From: Brucella grignonensis
GTDB taxonomy: Bacteria; Pseudomonadota; Alphaproteobacteria; Rhizobiales; Rhizobiaceae
Assembly (NCBI RefSeq): GCF_002252505.1
Contig: NZ_NNRL01000147.1
Span: forward strand, 1-64,000
Reading direction: 5' to 3'
DNA: 64,000 nt
Shown: positions 33,035 through 42,404 of the stretch, one piece after another
Position numbering within the stretch: the first letter of the stretch is position 1
Layout of the letters: each line of letters opens with the position of its first letter
Program-made: the position numbers and the translations under genes
Notes under the pieces: generated by a model
The model's input: the letters and a program-made list of their open reading frames with translations, nothing else
Told to the model about the DNA's origin: nothing
The model's database searches: none

Positions 33035-34837
33035 TCAGAGGACTTTTGCGAGAAACTCCCGGGTTCGTGGATGCGTTGCCGCATTGAAAAGCTGCTCTGG
33101 CCTGCCGGTTTCGAGAATACGGCCCTCTTCCATGAAGACCACCGTGTCCGCCACTTCACGGGCAAAGCCGATCTCATGGGTTACGATGACAAGCGTGGTG
33201 CCAGAGCGCGCAAGCTCCTTGATGACATCCAGCACTTCACCAACCAGTTCCGGGTCGAGCGCTGAGGTTGGCTCGTCGAACAGGATGACTTTTGGATTGA
33301 GTGCCAATGTACGGGCGATGGCGACACGCTGTTGCTGACCGCCGGAAAGCTGACGCGGATAGGCATTGACTTTTTCGCTGAGACCAACGCGGGCAAGCAG
33401 GCGTTTTGCAATCACGGTCGCGGCATCGCGGCTCAACCCACGGACAATCATCGGTGCTTCGATGATGTTTTCCAGCACGGTCAGATGCGGGAAGAGATTG
33501 AAGTTCTGAAACACCATGCCGACATCGACGCGCTTTTTCAGAATGTCTTTTTCTTTCAGCTCGTAGAGGGTGTTGCCGCTCTGGCGATAGCCCAGCAGTT
33601 CGTCATCAATCGAGATAAAGCCGTCATCCACACGTTCCAGATGATTGATGGATCGCAGCAATGTCGACTTGCCCGAACCCGATGGGCCGAGGATTGCAGT
33701 CACACTACCGGGCTTGATGTGCAGGCTGACATTGTCGAGAACGAGATTGTTGCCGAAGCTCTTCGATACCCCGTGAATATCCACCGCACCGCGTCGCGTG
33801 CCTGTGAACCCGCTGACAGCAAGTGTTTCGGTAATCCGCGCATCCTGTTCGCTCGCTGCAACATTCTCCGCTTTGCTCGATACGGGACTTTTTGCTGGAA
33901 CGAAACGAGCGAAAAGGCGCGTCAGAATGGCTGGCGGCGGGTTGCGCAATGCACCGCGCGAGAAATGGCGTTCGATGTAATATTGCGCGATCGACAGCAC
34001 CGTCATGATGATCAGATACCAGACGGTTGCGACCATCAGTAGGGGAATGACTTCGAGGTTGCGGCGGTAGATGACCTGCACCGTGTAGAAGAGTTCCGGC
34101 AGCGCAAGCACGTAGACCATCGATGTGCCTTTGGCGAGACCGATGATCTCGTTGAAGCCCGTTGGAAGGATCGTGCGCATGGCTTGCGGAAGCACGATAC
34201 GGAAGGCTTGTCTGCGTCGTGGCAAGCCGAGAGCGGCGGCAGCTTCGAGCTGCCCCTGATCGACCGACAGAATGCCGCCACGGATAATTTCGGATGAGAA
34301 CGCAGCCTGATTGAGACTCAATCCCAGAAGAGCAGCAGCGAACGGACTTAGGATCTGAACGGTTGGATATTCGGCAAAGGTGATATCCGTATAAGGCACA
34401 CCAAGCCTAACAGTTTCATATAGATAGCCGAGATTGTTCAGAACGAGAAGTAAGACGATCAGCGGAATGGATCTCAGCAACCAGATATAGGCCCAGGAAA
34501 GACTCGATAGCAGCGGAGAGCGTGAAACGCGAGCAAGCGCCAGCGCGGTTCCCAGCGCAAATCCAAGCACTGTTGCAAGCGCCGTCAGCCACAGCGTTCG
34601 CATCAAACCGACAAGAACGGGCTCGGAGAAAAACCATTCAGCAAAGACCGGCCAACCCCATTTCGGATTCGTTAAAACGGACTGGATAACTGCGATAATC
34701 AGGCCTGCTGCAAAGATTGTTCCAATCACGCGCGCCGGATAACGCGCCGGAACGATCTTGTAGTGCTTGAAGTCGCCCGGACTTACGCGGGAAGTATCTT
34801 CCCTATCTGTCCCTACAAAATCTGTAGCAATTGCCAT
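33035..34837 (-). CDS. Fused amino-acid ABC permease and ATP-binding protein
   Basis: The 600-residue protein joins two subunits normally encoded separately. Residues about 30-295 are a HisM/GlnP-type permease with membrane helices and the EAA loop EAAAALGLPRRRQAFRIVLP near 198. A hydrophilic linker (about 300-350) follows. Residues 350-600 are a GlnQ/HisP-type ATPase with GPSGSGKSTL near 386, LSGGQQQRVAIARTLAL near 490 and VILFDEPTSALDPELVGEVL. The start is ATG 34837 or TTG 34843; GGAG stands upstream of both. The transporter would be a homodimer with two full sets of domains, served by three binding proteins encoded next. Confidence 0.93.
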   Translation of the reverse strand: MAIATDFVGTDREDTSRVSPGDFKHYKIVPARYPARVIGTIFAAGLIIAVIQSVLTNPKWGWPVFAEWFFSEPVLVGLMRTLWLTALATVLGFALGTALALARVSRSPLLSSLSWAYIWLLRSIPLIVLLLVLNNLGYLYETVRLGVPYTDITFAEYPTVQILSPFAAALLGLSLNQAAFSSEIIRGGILSVDQGQLEAAAALGLPRRRQAFRIVLPQAMRTILPTGFNEIIGLAKGTSMVYVLALPELFYTVQVIYRRNLEVIPLLMVATVWYLIIMTVLSIAQYYIERHFSRGALRNPPPAILTRLFARFVPAKSPVSSKAENVAASEQDARITETLAVSGFTGTRRGAVDIHGVSKSFGNNLVLDNVSLHIKPGSVTAILGPSGSGKSTLLRSINHLERVDDGFISIDDELLGYRQSGNTLYELKEKDILKKRVDVGMVFQNFNLFPHLTVLENIIEAPMIVRGLSRDAATVIAKRLLARVGLSEKVNAYPRQLSGGQQQRVAIARTLALNPKVILFDEPTSALDPELVGEVLDVIKELARSGTTLVIVTHEIGFAREVADTVVFMEEGRILETGRPEQLFNAATHPRTREFLAKVL

Positions 34838-35016
34838 GATCAATTTTGCTCCGAAATATAATTCAACTTACGATCCAATGCATACATGCCTGCAATGGAA
34901 GTTACTGAACTCGATATTCGGAGAATATAGGACAAGTTTCAAAACAAATAAGTCTATTTAAACACTGTTGAATGGATGTTTTTTCCATTATTCACGGCCA
35001 TCGTCCACGCATTAAC

Positions 35017-35559
35017 TTAACCTAAAGCCACCTGCTTCAACTCATTGTTGACAGTTTGAAAATCGACCTCATGAATATTATGAAGGTTCTTCTCAAAAGG
35101 AAGCGTTCCATAAATTTCCGGATCGGCGGACACATCAAAGAGCGCCGTATATCCGTTTCTGAGATACAGCTCCTTCGCCTCCGGTTGTCTGAACCCGGTA
35201 GTGAGATAAACTCGCTTATAGCCCTGACGATGGGCCTGTGCTTCAAGTTCCTTGAGCACTTTGCGCGCCAGCCCCTGTCGCCGCAGATCGCTATGTGTCC
35301 AGATGCGCTTGAACTCGGCCGTCACATCGTCATAGCGCATGAATGCACCGCCACCGATTGTCTGGCCATCACGCAGCAGCAGCAGGAAATTGCCGTGCGG
35401 AAGCGCAAAGGCTTCCGGCGGATATTTGTTCATTTCGGCTGCTGCACCCTCTTCATTGAAATAGGTGCCGTAGCGCGTGTCATACTCGATTGTCAGCGCC
35501 TCGATCAGCGGCACCGCACGAATATCGGTCGTTGAAGTGTAGAGAAATTCATCCGCCAT
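35017..35559 (-). CDS. GNAT-family N-acetyltransferase in the sulfur-amino-acid operon
   Basis: The 180-residue protein has the GNAT core NFLLLLRDGQTIGGGAFM, EFKRIWTHSDLRRQGLARKV (acetyl-CoA loop RRQGLA near 92) and LRNGYTALFDVSADPEIYG. It is a paralogue of the GNAT at 24040. Its place between the M20 amidohydrolase and the transporter gene matches YtmI (SnaA), the N-acetyltransferase of the Bacillus S-substituted-cysteine operon. I therefore infer acetylation of the amino group of imported S-substituted cysteine. The gap to the transporter start is about 180 bases, so an internal promoter is possible. Confidence 0.9.
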   Translation of the reverse strand: MADEFLYTSTTDIRAVPLIEALTIEYDTRYGTYFNEEGAAAEMNKYPPEAFALPHGNFLLLLRDGQTIGGGAFMRYDDVTAEFKRIWTHSDLRRQGLARKVLKELEAQAHRQGYKRVYLTTGFRQPEAKELYLRNGYTALFDVSADPEIYGTLPFEKNLHNIHEVDFQTVNNELKQVALG

Positions 35560-35593
35560 GATGGGCCATCCATGTTGAAGAAATCGTGCAATC

Positions 35594-36784
35594 TCAGATC
35601 AGCGAGGCTTCTGTCAGCCGAACCCAGAACAGCGCGGCTGGAAGCAGGATTTCATCGTTGAAATTGTAGTTTGGGCTGTGCAGGCCTGCACTGTCGCCAT
35701 TGCCGACGAAGAAATACGTCCCCGGCTTCTGTTCGAGCATGAAGGCAAAGTCCTCGCTTGCTGTGCGCGGACGGAAATCTTCAATAACGGTGTCTTTGGC
35801 GAAAGTGTTGAGTGCAACCTGTCGCGCAAATTCCGTCTCGGCTTTTGCGTTGATCAGGGCAGGAAAGCCCCACTGATAATTGACATCAGCAACAGCACCA
35901 AAGCTTTCTGCCTGAGAACGCGCGACAGCTTCAATCCGCCGCCGCAATTCCTCGCGCACAGTTTGCGAGAACGAGCGGATGGTAATGCCTAGGTCGACAT
36001 GCGCCGGAATGACATTCAGCGCATCGCCGCCATGAATGGACGCCACCGTCACCACACCCATGTCAAGCGGATCGAGATTGCGCGCGACCACCGTTTGCAG
36101 GGCCAGAACAATGGATGAGGCAACCACAACCGGATCGACCGATTTGTGTGGTTCAGCACCATGCCCCCCACGTCCATTCACGCGAATTCTTGCCCGGTCT
36201 ACCGATGCCATTGCCGGTCCGGTGACAAAGCCAAACTTTCCTGCGGGCACGCCCGGCCAGTTATGCAGCCCATAGACGGCATCGCACGGAAAGCGCTCAA
36301 AGAGGCCCTCTTCGATCATGCGTCGGGCACCTGCCCCGATTTCCTCAGCGGGCTGGAAAATCAGATGCACCGTGCCAGAAAAGCGACTGAACTGGGCGAG
36401 ATAACGAGCCGCTGCCAGCAGAATGGTCGTATGTCCGTCATGGCCACAGGCGTGCATCACACCGGAATTGCTGCTTGCGTAATCAAGACCAGTTTCTTCG
36501 ATGATCGGCAGAGCATCCATGTCCGCCCTGATGCCAATGCTCTTGCCGGAGTTGCCACGCTTCAATGTGCCAACCACGCCAGAACCGCCAACGCCGGTTG
36601 TAACGTCATAGCCCCATTGCTTCAGATAATCTGCCACCAGAGCAGACGTCCGGGTTTCCTTGAACGCCAGTTCCGGATGGGTATGAATGTCGCGACGCAA
36701 AGCGATAAACTCGTCGATAAACGAGGCAAGACCTGCCTCGATTTCCAGTTTACGGTTTACGTCTGGCGACCGTTGAATATTCAT
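35594..36784 (-). CDS. M20D-family amidohydrolase (N-acyl amino acid deacylase)
   Basis: The 396-residue cytoplasmic metallo-amidohydrolase shows [10 protein letters not shown] near 85, HACGHDGH near 112, the catalytic Glu in QPAEEIG near 145, GLHNWPG near 174, the dimerisation-domain motif [13 protein letters not shown] and [10 protein letters not shown] near 340. These are the metal ligands and catalytic residues of hippurate/N-acetyl-amino-acid hydrolases. Its ATG overlaps the CmoJ-like monooxygenase stop by 4 bases. By context it would remove the acetyl group after the C-S bond is broken, as YtnL/SndA does in Bacillus. Confidence 0.93.
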   Translation of the reverse strand: MNIQRSPDVNRKLEIEAGLASFIDEFIALRRDIHTHPELAFKETRTSALVADYLKQWGYDVTTGVGGSGVVGTLKRGNSGKSIGIRADMDALPIIEETGLDYASSNSGVMHACGHDGHTTILLAAARYLAQFSRFSGTVHLIFQPAEEIGAGARRMIEEGLFERFPCDAVYGLHNWPGVPAGKFGFVTGPAMASVDRARIRVNGRGGHGAEPHKSVDPVVVASSIVLALQTVVARNLDPLDMGVVTVASIHGGDALNVIPAHVDLGITIRSFSQTVREELRRRIEAVARSQAESFGAVADVNYQWGFPALINAKAETEFARQVALNTFAKDTVIEDFRPRTASEDFAFMLEQKPGTYFFVGNGDSAGLHSPNYNFNDEILLPAALFWVRLTEASLI

Positions 36785-38136
36785 GCCGCACCCTTTCGGT
36801 GACTTCCGGCATCATTGTTTTCAACGGGCTTCGCATAACGGCTCCGCGGATGCTCCAACCCAAGATTACCGCGCAGCGTATCGTGTTTCAGGCTGCCTTC
36901 ATGATATCCGCGCTCTTCCAGAATTGGCAGAACATGGGCAATGAAATCATCCAGCCCTTCGGCAATCACCGGGAAGCCAAGGATAAAACCGTCAGCAGCC
37001 TTCTGCTCTTTCCAGAGAATGATTTCGTCGGCAATCTTTTCTGCCGTGCCGATGAAGGACGTGCGCGGTGTCGCCACATTCAGCGCCACTTCACGCAAAC
37101 TGAGCTTGTTTGCGGCCGCGTCGCGCTTGATGCGATCCGTTGTCGAACGAAAGCTGTTCTTGCCGACGTCACCAAGATCAGGGAAAGGCGCATCGAGATC
37201 ATAGGCGGTGAAATCATGGTGGTCGAAGAAACGTCCGAGATAGGACAGCGCTTCGTTGATGCTTACGAGATTGCGGATCGCCTGATATTTCTCTTCGGCT
37301 TCTGCATCGGTTCGTCCAACGATGGGACCGATGCCGGGATAAATGCCGATATCGTCCTGCGAACGCCCATGGGCAACAGCACTTGCTTTGATCTGCGCAT
37401 AAAATGTCTGGCTGTCCTCGATGGTGCCCGCATTGGTGAAGACGGCGTCCGCGTGTTTGCCCGCAAGTCCGACACCCGCTTCGGAAGCACCGGCCTGAAA
37501 GATGACAGGCTGGCCCTGAGGTGAACGCTGGATATTGAGCGGCCCTTCAACCGAGAAGAAGCGTCCTTTGTGGTCGAGCCGATGGAAACCTTCAGGCTTG
37601 TAAAACTGCCCGTTCTCACGATCACGAACGAAGGCATCTTCATCCCATGAATCCCAAAGACCTTTGGTCACTTCAAGATATTCATCGGCGATTTCATAAC
37701 GCAGAGCGTGCTCGGGATGTGGCTTGCCATAATTGCGGCCTGAGCCCTCGAGTGGTGATGTCACCACGTTCCAGCCCGCACGCCCGCCGGAAATGAGATC
37801 AAGCGATGCGAACTGTCGTGCAACGGTGAACGGATCACTATAGGACGTCGAAACCGTGCCTGCGAGACCAATGCGTTTCGTGTTCGCCGCGAGCGCCGAA
37901 AGCACGGTCAAAGGCTCAAAGCGATTGAGAAAATGCGGAATGGAAATCTCGTTGATATAAAGCCCGTCTGCGATGAAGGCGAAGCTGATACCAGCCTCTT
38001 CAGACTTGCGTGCCGCATCAATGAAAAACTGGAGGTTCACGCTGGCATCTGCCGGCCCGGATGGATGTTTCCAGGCATTCATATGCCCGCCTGCACCCTG
38101 CAGCATCACACCGAATCTAATCTGCTTGGAACTCAT
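36781..38136 (-). CDS. NtaA-family FMN monooxygenase resembling Bacillus YtnJ/CmoJ
   Basis: The 451-residue enzyme carries [20 protein letters not shown] near 52 and [54 protein letters not shown], then [39 protein letters not shown] and the C-terminal [11 protein letters not shown] recall near-identical landmarks in YtnJ (CmoJ), which cleaves the C-S bond of N-acetyl-S-alkyl-cysteine. ATG follows GGAGT. It is coupled to the M20 gene by a 4-base overlap and is 32 bases from the LLM gene upstream. A free flavin reductase (21825) could supply FMNH2. Confidence 0.92.
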   Translation of the reverse strand: MSSKQIRFGVMLQGAGGHMNAWKHPSGPADASVNLQFFIDAARKSEEAGISFAFIADGLYINEISIPHFLNRFEPLTVLSALAANTKRIGLAGTVSTSYSDPFTVARQFASLDLISGGRAGWNVVTSPLEGSGRNYGKPHPEHALRYEIADEYLEVTKGLWDSWDEDAFVRDRENGQFYKPEGFHRLDHKGRFFSVEGPLNIQRSPQGQPVIFQAGASEAGVGLAGKHADAVFTNAGTIEDSQTFYAQIKASAVAHGRSQDDIGIYPGIGPIVGRTDAEAEEKYQAIRNLVSINEALSYLGRFFDHHDFTAYDLDAPFPDLGDVGKNSFRSTTDRIKRDAAANKLSLREVALNVATPRTSFIGTAEKIADEIILWKEQKAADGFILGFPVIAEGLDDFIAHVLPILEERGYHEGSLKHDTLRGNLGLEHPRSRYAKPVENNDAGSHRKGAA

Positions 38137-38168
38137 TTGAGGTACTCCCTATAGCCAATGGCTTTGGA

Positions 38169-39170
38169 TCAGGCGGCAATAGCCAGACGTTCGCCTGCGA
38201 GGCTTTCGATGGCAGCTAATCTTTGCTCATGTGAAACTGCGGGGAACTCGAGCACAAACTCTGTCACCCCATATTGCTCGTGCAGCTCATCGAGCTTCTG
38301 CTTCACCTGCTTGGCCGAGCCTACGAGCACATTTGGATGCTTTTCTTCAACCCGGTAATCAGTCTCTCCAGCCTGCCGCGCAAACTCGGCCGCGGCCTCC
38401 TGTGTGCCAACCGAAACTGATTGTCCGGAGGCGAGATGAACCTTGAAGATTTTGATTTTCGAGACCGCGGCATCAACCGCGTCTTGGCTCTCGGCAACGA
38501 CCGCACCAAGCGCCAGAACGGGCACTTTTCCAGTCACATTGCGATAGGCGTCGAAGGTCTTCTGCAGATTGGCAGTATCGCCATTCAAATGACCGGCATA
38601 GACAAAATCCCAGCCGGAATGTGCGGCGAGCAACGCGCTCTCCGGGCTTGCGCCAAGCACAAATTTTTCCGCAGACACCTGTGGTTTCGGGGTTGCGGCC
38701 AGTCCTTCAAACGGACCCGATGCGATCTTGTCACCGCCAAGAAATGCGCTGAGCTGTTCAAGCTTGCTGTTGAAATCGAGCCGCTTTTCGCTGCTTGTTT
38801 CCTGCTGCAAGGCCTTGGTTGATAATGGAAGCCCGCCCGGAGCCTTGCCGACACCGAGATCAACGCGCCCGCGCCCAAGGGCCGCCAGAAGGTTGAAGTT
38901 TTCGGCAACTTTGTAAGGGCTGTAATGCTGAAGCATCACGCCGCCAGAACCAATTCTGATCCGCTTTGTCGATGCCAGAAGATAAGAAACAAGCACCTCA
39001 GGCGAAGGCCCGGCCAGTTCATCCGCGTGATGATGTTCCGCGACCCAGAACCGCTTGTAGCCCGCCTGTTCGGCAGCCTGAGCATAAGACACGGTATTGG
39101 CAAGAGCGGTTTCCGCGCCCCCTGTTTGCGCCACAGGGCTCTTGTCGAGAAGACTTAACTGATAGGGCAT
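38169..39170 (-). CDS. LLM-class flavin monooxygenase resembling Bacillus YtmO/CmoO
   Basis: The 333-residue protein begins MPYQLSLLDKSPVAQTGGAE, then YKRFWVAEHHHADELAGPSP, RIRIGSGGVMLQHYSPYKVAENF and later DFVYAGHLNG and SVGTQEAA. This is the single-component-like luciferase-family subgroup (YtmO/CmoO, MsnO8 group) whose first 60 residues are strongly conserved. It is the first gene of the long operon. I place the start at ATG 39170; a GTG four codons before is possible. A relic of the same type lies at 24884. Confidence 0.92.
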   Translation of the reverse strand: MPYQLSLLDKSPVAQTGGAETALANTVSYAQAAEQAGYKRFWVAEHHHADELAGPSPEVLVSYLLASTKRIRIGSGGVMLQHYSPYKVAENFNLLAALGRGRVDLGVGKAPGGLPLSTKALQQETSSEKRLDFNSKLEQLSAFLGGDKIASGPFEGLAATPKPQVSAEKFVLGASPESALLAAHSGWDFVYAGHLNGDTANLQKTFDAYRNVTGKVPVLALGAVVAESQDAVDAAVSKIKIFKVHLASGQSVSVGTQEAAAEFARQAGETDYRVEEKHPNVLVGSAKQVKQKLDELHEQYGVTEFVLEFPAVSHEQRLAAIESLAGERLAIAA

Positions 39171-39405
39171 TGGCACATCCACTTTCGCTGAGCATCAGAA
39201 TTTCGAGGCGGAGCCTTCTGTGCAGCGCGCACGAGCACGGATCAGCCGAACATAGTTTCTCGGCTTCGCAACAAAATCTCAAAGATCAGGCGACTGAAAT
39301 ATGCAGTGTTGAGGCAAATTTATTCTGTGTGGGCGGAATATGTTGAAATGGGCAGCTTGGTGACTGCTCCTCCACCAGTCTTGATAAAAAATGATAGATA
39401 GATTC

Positions 39406-39436
39406 TCGCAGCGGCTAAAATGAACTGCCGCTGCGA
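39406..39436 (-). terminator. Strong hairpin after the racemase-like gene
   Basis: TCGCAGCGGC / GCCGCTGCGA is a perfect 10-base stem with an 11-base loop about 20 bases past the stop of the racemase-like gene at 39455. There is no immediate T-run; a TTTTTATC stretch follows about 25 bases later. It probably ends the 45.1-39.4 kb operon. The remaining bases to 39183 hold the promoter region of the monooxygenase operon and no gene. Confidence 0.6.
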
Positions 39437-39454
39437 TCCATTCTCGTGTCGATT

Positions 39455-40180
39455 TCAGAGATAACGGCGTGGGTTGGCTGCCAGATAGAAAGTATTGATC
39501 AGCGTGTTGATGTCGAACACCGGTAAACCGGATTCAGCAGCCACATAGGACGAAAACGGGCACATATTTGTGCATTCAAACAGAATAGCGCCCGGATTTT
39601 CACAGCTTGCCATGAACTCCCGCGTCATTTCCAGCATCTCTTCCTTCAGCACTTCCGTGTCAAGATAATCGCGGCCTTCAATATAGGTCTGCGGAAATTC
39701 AGCATTCTGCTTCATCCCCTGCACCTGCACGGGAATGACCTCAGATGACCAGCCAACGCCTTTGAAATGTGCATCATTCATATGATGCGCGCGCTCGGTA
39801 AAAACGCCGATGACTTTGCCAGGAGCCAGCATTGCATGAATGATCGGTGCCTGCATCAAGGATGAAGTAAAGACCGGAATGTTGACCGCTGCCGCGATAT
39901 CCTTTTGAAACGGCCCAAGAAAGCCGCAACTCGTGGTAATGGCGCGAACGCCTTCCGCTTCCAGCTCGCGCGCGGCTTCGATAAAAGGCTCAATCAGCTT
40001 GGGATCAGGATTATTGCCCATAATGCGTGTGGCATGAGCACCTTTCACCGTCTTGTAACGCACAGGAAAATCATAGGACAGGGCATTGCCAATATCGCCA
40101 GCCGGACGAGGAAAAATCGTATCCAGCATCAGTACGCCGATCTGCTGGCCATAATTGGTGTAGCCACCTTTGAGCATCAT
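39455..40180 (-). CDS. Asp/Glu-racemase-family protein (copy 1)
   Basis: The 241-residue protein has two conserved catalytic-type cysteines: TTSCGFLGPF near 82 and FECTNMCPFS near 200, as in cofactor-independent aspartate/glutamate racemases and related hydantoin racemase or decarboxylase enzymes. ATG follows AAGGA. It is the last gene of an operon with an amino-acid ABC importer and a D-amino-acid dehydrogenase-like gene. It is a paralogue of the product of 43061 (shared IGVLMLDT-FPRP-GD-GN, then TSCGF, ECTNM). The substrate is unknown. Confidence 0.85.
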   Translation of the reverse strand: MMLKGGYTNYGQQIGVLMLDTIFPRPAGDIGNALSYDFPVRYKTVKGAHATRIMGNNPDPKLIEPFIEAARELEAEGVRAITTSCGFLGPFQKDIAAAVNIPVFTSSLMQAPIIHAMLAPGKVIGVFTERAHHMNDAHFKGVGWSSEVIPVQVQGMKQNAEFPQTYIEGRDYLDTEVLKEEMLEMTREFMASCENPGAILFECTNMCPFSSYVAAESGLPVFDINTLINTFYLAANPRRYL

Positions 40181-40204
40181 AGTTTCAGTCCTTCGAGTTC
40201 GGGA

Positions 40205-40317
40205 TAATCAAAGCATTTCCAGCAAAAGTGCGAAGCGGTTTTGCGTAAGGATAATGCGTAAAAACAAAAAGATAGAGCAGTTCCAACTGTTCAATATTAA
40301 CTGGAACCGCTCTAACA
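40205..40317. repeat. Mosaic palindromic intergenic repeat
   Basis: Between the racemase-like and dehydrogenase genes a block of about 110 bases has the same core as 12598 (gcaaaagtgcgaagcggttt, then gcgtaaggataatgcgtaaa) and a second inverted pair, agagcagttcca / tggaaccgctct, at its right end. The right end runs into the last codons of the dehydrogenase gene. Confidence 0.75.
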
Positions 40318-41568
40318 GCCGAAGCGCGCTGGCGAGAAGACGCGAGCGCTTTCGGAAGGTAAGTTGTTGATTTCATCGAGCACCATATCGGCGGTTTTGG
40401 GGGCTGCAGCGATCCCGATATGACCGTGACCGAAGGCGGCAACGATCCCCTGATGGTGCGTGAGTTTGCCTATCACCGGAACGCCATCTGCAGGCGATGG
40501 CCGGTGCCCCATCCAGAGTTTGAGATTCTGCAGATCCTGCTTTGCCAGGTCGGGATAGCTCGCCAGCGCGTGTTTCAGCAGCACTTCTGAACGTCGCCAA
40601 TCCGGGGCTTTCTCCACAGTTGCCAATTCAACCTGGCCGGATAGACGCAAACCCATATTGGTCGGCGTATTTCCCATTCGCCCGGTGCTCGGCATGATCG
40701 GGATATCGAAAGGAAGCTCATTCATCGGCAAGGTTACATGATAGCCGCGCTCGCTTTGCATGGGCACATGCATGCCGAGATCCTGCATGATACGCCCGGA
40801 ATGGATGCCTGCTGCCAGCACAATATGGTCGGCGGCAATACTCTCATCATTATCGAGCACAACACGCGGTGAAACACCGGTGAGAACTCTCACGACATTT
40901 CTTCGGATGAAGCGAACACCGGCTTTTTCAGCTTGCGCTGCGATACCCGCAACATAACCTCCGGTATCAAGGCAATGCGCACCTTCCGTCACATGAATGG
41001 CAAAACGATAGTTACTCCCAAGAGCAGGAATACGTTCGCGCAGCTCCGTCTCCTGCCATTCGTCGAACAGAATGCCGTTATCACGACGCAGCTGCCAGCT
41101 AAGCGCTTCAGCTTCAAAGGCTGCACGATCAGGATAAGCGTAAAGCAGGCCTTTCTGCACGATGAGATGTTCCTGCCCGGTCTTGCTGGCCAGCTCAAGG
41201 TGGCGTTTCGGTCCATCATGAAGCAACCAGTTGAGCTTGGCCGCAGTTTTCGTCACGCGCGATTTGGTTGCACCCGCAAGCAAAAACCGCATCAACCATG
41301 GCGTCAGTCTTGGAACCGATTTCCAATCAAGGGTCAGCGGCCCATTGCGATCAAGCAGAAAGCCCGGCACCTGCCGCCATAGTCCCGGCATACTCATTGG
41401 AATGATCGAAGCTGGGCTGATCCAGCCACCATTCCCGTAGCTTGCACTTTGCTCGCCGCCCGGTTCTGCGCCGTCGCACAGCGTTACTTTCAGACCAGCC
41501 TCTGCGAGCCGCAAAGCGGTGGTGGAGCCGATAATGCCAGCCCCGACGACAATAACATTGCCTGTCAT
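40312..41568 (-). CDS. DadA-like FAD-dependent D-amino-acid dehydrogenase
   Basis: The 418-residue flavoprotein starts with the dinucleotide motif VVVGAGIIGSTTALRLAEAG (residues 5-24) and ends with GHGHIGIAAAP near 385, the pattern of DadA and related DAO-family dehydrogenases. The middle has GYVAGIAAQAEKAGVRF. It would oxidise a D-amino acid (or imino acid) to the 2-oxo acid and pass electrons to the membrane. It lies between the ABC ATPase and a racemase-like gene in one operon. Together they suggest uptake, racemisation and oxidation of one amino acid. Confidence 0.9.
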   Translation of the reverse strand: MTGNVIVVGAGIIGSTTALRLAEAGLKVTLCDGAEPGGEQSASYGNGGWISPASIIPMSMPGLWRQVPGFLLDRNGPLTLDWKSVPRLTPWLMRFLLAGATKSRVTKTAAKLNWLLHDGPKRHLELASKTGQEHLIVQKGLLYAYPDRAAFEAEALSWQLRRDNGILFDEWQETELRERIPALGSNYRFAIHVTEGAHCLDTGGYVAGIAAQAEKAGVRFIRRNVVRVLTGVSPRVVLDNDESIAADHIVLAAGIHSGRIMQDLGMHVPMQSERGYHVTLPMNELPFDIPIMPSTGRMGNTPTNMGLRLSGQVELATVEKAPDWRRSEVLLKHALASYPDLAKQDLQNLKLWMGHRPSPADGVPVIGKLTHHQGIVAAFGHGHIGIAAAPKTADMVLDEINNLPSESARVFSPARFGC

Positions 41569-41594
41569 GACATTTATCCGTTCTGCGCGCGCAT

Positions 41595-42365
41595 TTATGC
41601 GAGACCGCCATGGAAATGACTCAGAAACTCTCGGGTTGCAGCTTCGCGCGGCTCATTGATCACCTGACGAGCATCGCCGGTTTCAACGACGTAACCGTCC
41701 TGCATAAAGATGACTTTGTCAGCGACATCGCGCGCGAAAGCCATTTCATGGGTCACAAGGATCATCGTCATGCCCTGCTCGGCCAATTGCCGAATGACCG
41801 CCAGAACTTCGCCGACCAGCGCCGGATCGAGTGCCGATGTCGCTTCATCAAACAACATCACGTCAGGACGCATTGCGAGTGCTCTCGCAATCGCCACACG
41901 CTGTTTCTGACCGCCGGAAAGCTGCTCAGGTCTGGCATCGGCACGAGCTGCAAGCCCAACCTTCTCCAGCAGTTCCATAGCCAGTTGACGCGCTGCCCTT
42001 TTGTCCTGCTTGAGAACAGTGACCGGCCCGATCATCACGTTATCGAGGACACTCATATGCGGAAACAGGTTGAAGTTCTGGAACACCATCCCGGTATTGG
42101 CGCGGAATGCCGCGAGATATTTGTCTTTAAGCGACACGTTCCCGGACGAGAAATCTATCTTCTGCTCACCAATTGCGATGTACCCCCCATCGGGCAGCGA
42201 AAGCAGATTGAGACTGCGCAACAGCGTTGATTTGCCGGAGCCGCTTGGCCCGATAAGCGCTACCACCTGTCCGCGCTCGACAGTGAGGCTGATATTGCGC
42301 AGCACCTCGATGTCGCCGAAAGACTTTTTCAGCCCACGCACTTCAATCATCGGTTCAGCACTCAT
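41595..42365 (-). CDS. Amino-acid ABC transporter ATP-binding protein (GlnQ/HisP-like)
   Basis: The 256-residue ATPase has GPSGSGKSTLLRSLN near 37, MVFQNFNLFPHMSVLDNV near 92, LSGGQKQRVAIARALAM near 148 and VMLFDEATSALDPALVGEVL, then LVTHEMAFARDVADKV: the polar-amino-acid transporter group. The ATG follows GGAG. The Walker B proline of LFDEPTSALD is Ala (DEATSALD), which is common and harmless. It serves the single permease encoded upstream. Confidence 0.93.
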   Translation of the reverse strand: MSAEPMIEVRGLKKSFGDIEVLRNISLTVERGQVVALIGPSGSGKSTLLRSLNLLSLPDGGYIAIGEQKIDFSSGNVSLKDKYLAAFRANTGMVFQNFNLFPHMSVLDNVMIGPVTVLKQDKRAARQLAMELLEKVGLAARADARPEQLSGGQKQRVAIARALAMRPDVMLFDEATSALDPALVGEVLAVIRQLAEQGMTMILVTHEMAFARDVADKVIFMQDGYVVETGDARQVINEPREAATREFLSHFHGGLA

Positions 42366-42404
42366 GGCTTATCTCCACAATGACGGTTCGCTCAATACGG
42401 TTCA

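Noticed and set aside
33332-34042. Plus-strand open frame of 236 codons
   Set aside because: Antisense to the permease-ATPase fusion and without recognisable features.
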